Shown: in pieces, positions 7,048-7,837 of the stretch
Layout: each line of letters starts with the position of its first letter
How positions within the stretch are numbered: position 1 is the stretch's first letter
From: Planctomycetota bacterium
GTDB taxonomy: Bacteria; Planctomycetota; Phycisphaerae; WQYP01
NCBI GenBank assembly: GCA_021828925.1
Contig: JAJZCT010000140.1
Span: 1-7,837, forward strand
Length of the DNA: 7,837 bases
Reading direction: 5' to 3'
Notes under the pieces: model-generated
The model's input: only the letters and a program-made list of their open reading frames with translations
What the model was told of the DNA's origin: nothing
Database searches by the model: none
Translations under genes and position numbers: made by a program

Positions 7048-7433
7048 TGGTCAACACCTCGGTAATCCGTGTGGCGGCGGCCTTGATACTGACATCCGCA
7101 CTCGCGGCACAGGCACAACATTTGCCGGTGCCAACGTCCCAGCGGCAAATGGCGGCCGATGATCTGGTATTTGCCCGGCTGCACACACTGGTTCTGGTGA
7201 ATTTCAATCATACACCCTTGAATCAAGCCATCACCGCCTTGAGCAAGGCCGCGGGTGTTAATGTATATGTGGACTGGCATTCGTTGAAAGCCGTCGGCTT
7301 GGACAAAACCATGCCGGTCAATCTACCTTCAACGCGTATTGGTCGAATACCGGGATTGCGACCACGCGTGCGAAGTAATGGGCTGAGCTTGATCGGCGAG
7401 GCTTGGGTAAGACCGGCTGATTTCAGGAGCTAA
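7047..7433 (+). CDS. Secreted protein with STN-like segment, probably truncated
   Basis: The 128-residue product begins with a Sec-type signal peptide: a short N region with an arginine, a hydrophobic core VAAALILTSALAA, and a likely AQA cleavage site at about residue 23. Residues about 50-90 (NFNHTPLNQAITALSKAAGVNVYVDW, then DKTMPVNL) resemble the STN/secretin-type N-terminal fold seen in TonB receptors, secretins and many planctomycete exported proteins, where short beta strands flank a helix. In such proteins another strand and helix normally follow the VNL strand. Here the sequence turns into an Arg/Pro/Gly-rich tail of about 35 residues and stops, suggesting a 3' truncation or recombination remnant. 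GAGGT (7036-7040) lies six bases before the ATG. The stop is four bases before ppk2, so the two may share a transcript. The function is unknown, and the domain call is by eye. Confidence 0.6.
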   Translation: MVNTSVIRVAAALILTSALAAQAQHLPVPTSQRQMAADDLVFARLHTLVLVNFNHTPLNQAITALSKAAGVNVYVDWHSLKAVGLDKTMPVNLPSTRIGRIPGLRPRVRSNGLSLIGEAWVRPADFRS

Positions 7434-7437
7434 ACGC

Positions 7438-7837
7438 ATGACCAGGCAATTGACTTCGGTTATTCACAAATCCGGGTCCAATATTCATCTCGCAAAGATC
7501 AACACCCGCGCGACATGTGGCCTGCCGGGAAAGCGGAAGACCGAGGTACTGACCGAAAAATATGCCCGCCGCATCGGGGCCTTGCAGGAGTTGCTGTACA
7601 CCGATGCGCGGCGCGGGCTGCTGGTTATTATGCAGGGTATGGATACCGCCGGTAAGGATGGCACCATTCGACATGTGTTTGACCATGTCAATCCGGCGGG
7701 CGTGCGGGTAACGAGTTTCGGCAAGCCGAGTTCCGTGGAACGAAGCCATGATTTTTTATGGCGCATCCATCAGGCGGTTCCCGCCCGCGGGCAGATCGGC
7801 GTATTTAACCGTTCGCATTATGAAGATGTACTGGTGG
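7438..7837 (+). CDS. ppk2: PPK2-family polyphosphate kinase, 5' part
   Basis: These are the first 133 codons of a PPK2-type polyphosphate kinase, which transfers phosphate between polyphosphate and nucleotides in the cytoplasm. The gene runs off the window edge. It shows the N-terminal segment of the family, then a beta strand LLVIMQ leading into Walker A GMDTAGKD (67-74), followed by GTIRHV, NPAGVRVTSF (85-94), HDFLWRIH (104-111) and IGVFNRSHYEDVLV (120-133), all hallmark PPK2 blocks. Walker B and the lid lie beyond the window, so the choice between ADP- and AMP-phosphorylating classes cannot be made here. AGGAG (7425-7429) is eight bases before the ATG, inside the 3' end of the preceding gene, which implies coupled translation with that frame. 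The N terminus up to about residue 20 looks variable. Confidence 0.93.
   Translation, partial: MTRQLTSVIHKSGSNIHLAKINTRATCGLPGKRKTEVLTEKYARRIGALQELLYTDARRGLLVIMQGMDTAGKDGTIRHVFDHVNPAGVRVTSFGKPSSVERSHDFLWRIHQAVPARGQIGVFNRSHYEDVLV

Overview
This window is a stretch of ordinary bacterial chromosome of moderately high GC, carrying housekeeping genes in two blocks. No phage, transposon, CRISPR array, tRNA or rRNA is visible. The style of Ffh and IspG, the signal-peptide protein with a secretin-type N-terminal (STN-like) segment, and the sparse Shine-Dalgarno use suggest a member of the Planctomycetota, perhaps Phycisphaerae. That is an impression from protein sequence, not a demonstrated placement.

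Layout: 1-248 is a leader with a long imperfect inverted repeat and a sigma70-like promoter, followed by mutS (249-2975, +), the mismatch-recognition ATPase. A 372-bp convergent spacer (2976-3347) holds several GC-rich hairpins and no convincing gene. Next comes a leftward, probably co-transcribed block read from 6845 down to 3348: ispG (last steps of MEP isoprenoid synthesis), ffh (SRP GTPase) and tmk (dTMP kinase). The block is headed by a divergent promoter region (about 6889-6944) whose two candidate -10 boxes overlap in one palindrome.

To the right of that region are a possible tiny cysteine-rich ORF (6970-7047), a secreted 128-residue protein that looks like an STN-type domain cut short (7047-7433), and the first 133 codons of a PPK2-family polyphosphate kinase (7438 to the window edge), four bases downstream.

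The genes do not form one pathway. They cover DNA repair, nucleotide supply, protein targeting, isoprenoids and polyphosphate-nucleotide metabolism. I found no convincing new multi-gene system. The points most worth a second look are the apparently leaderless mutS start, the shared-palindrome divergent promoter, the apparent truncation of the STN-like protein next to ppk2, and the hairpin-rich convergent spacer, which may be a dispersed repeat.
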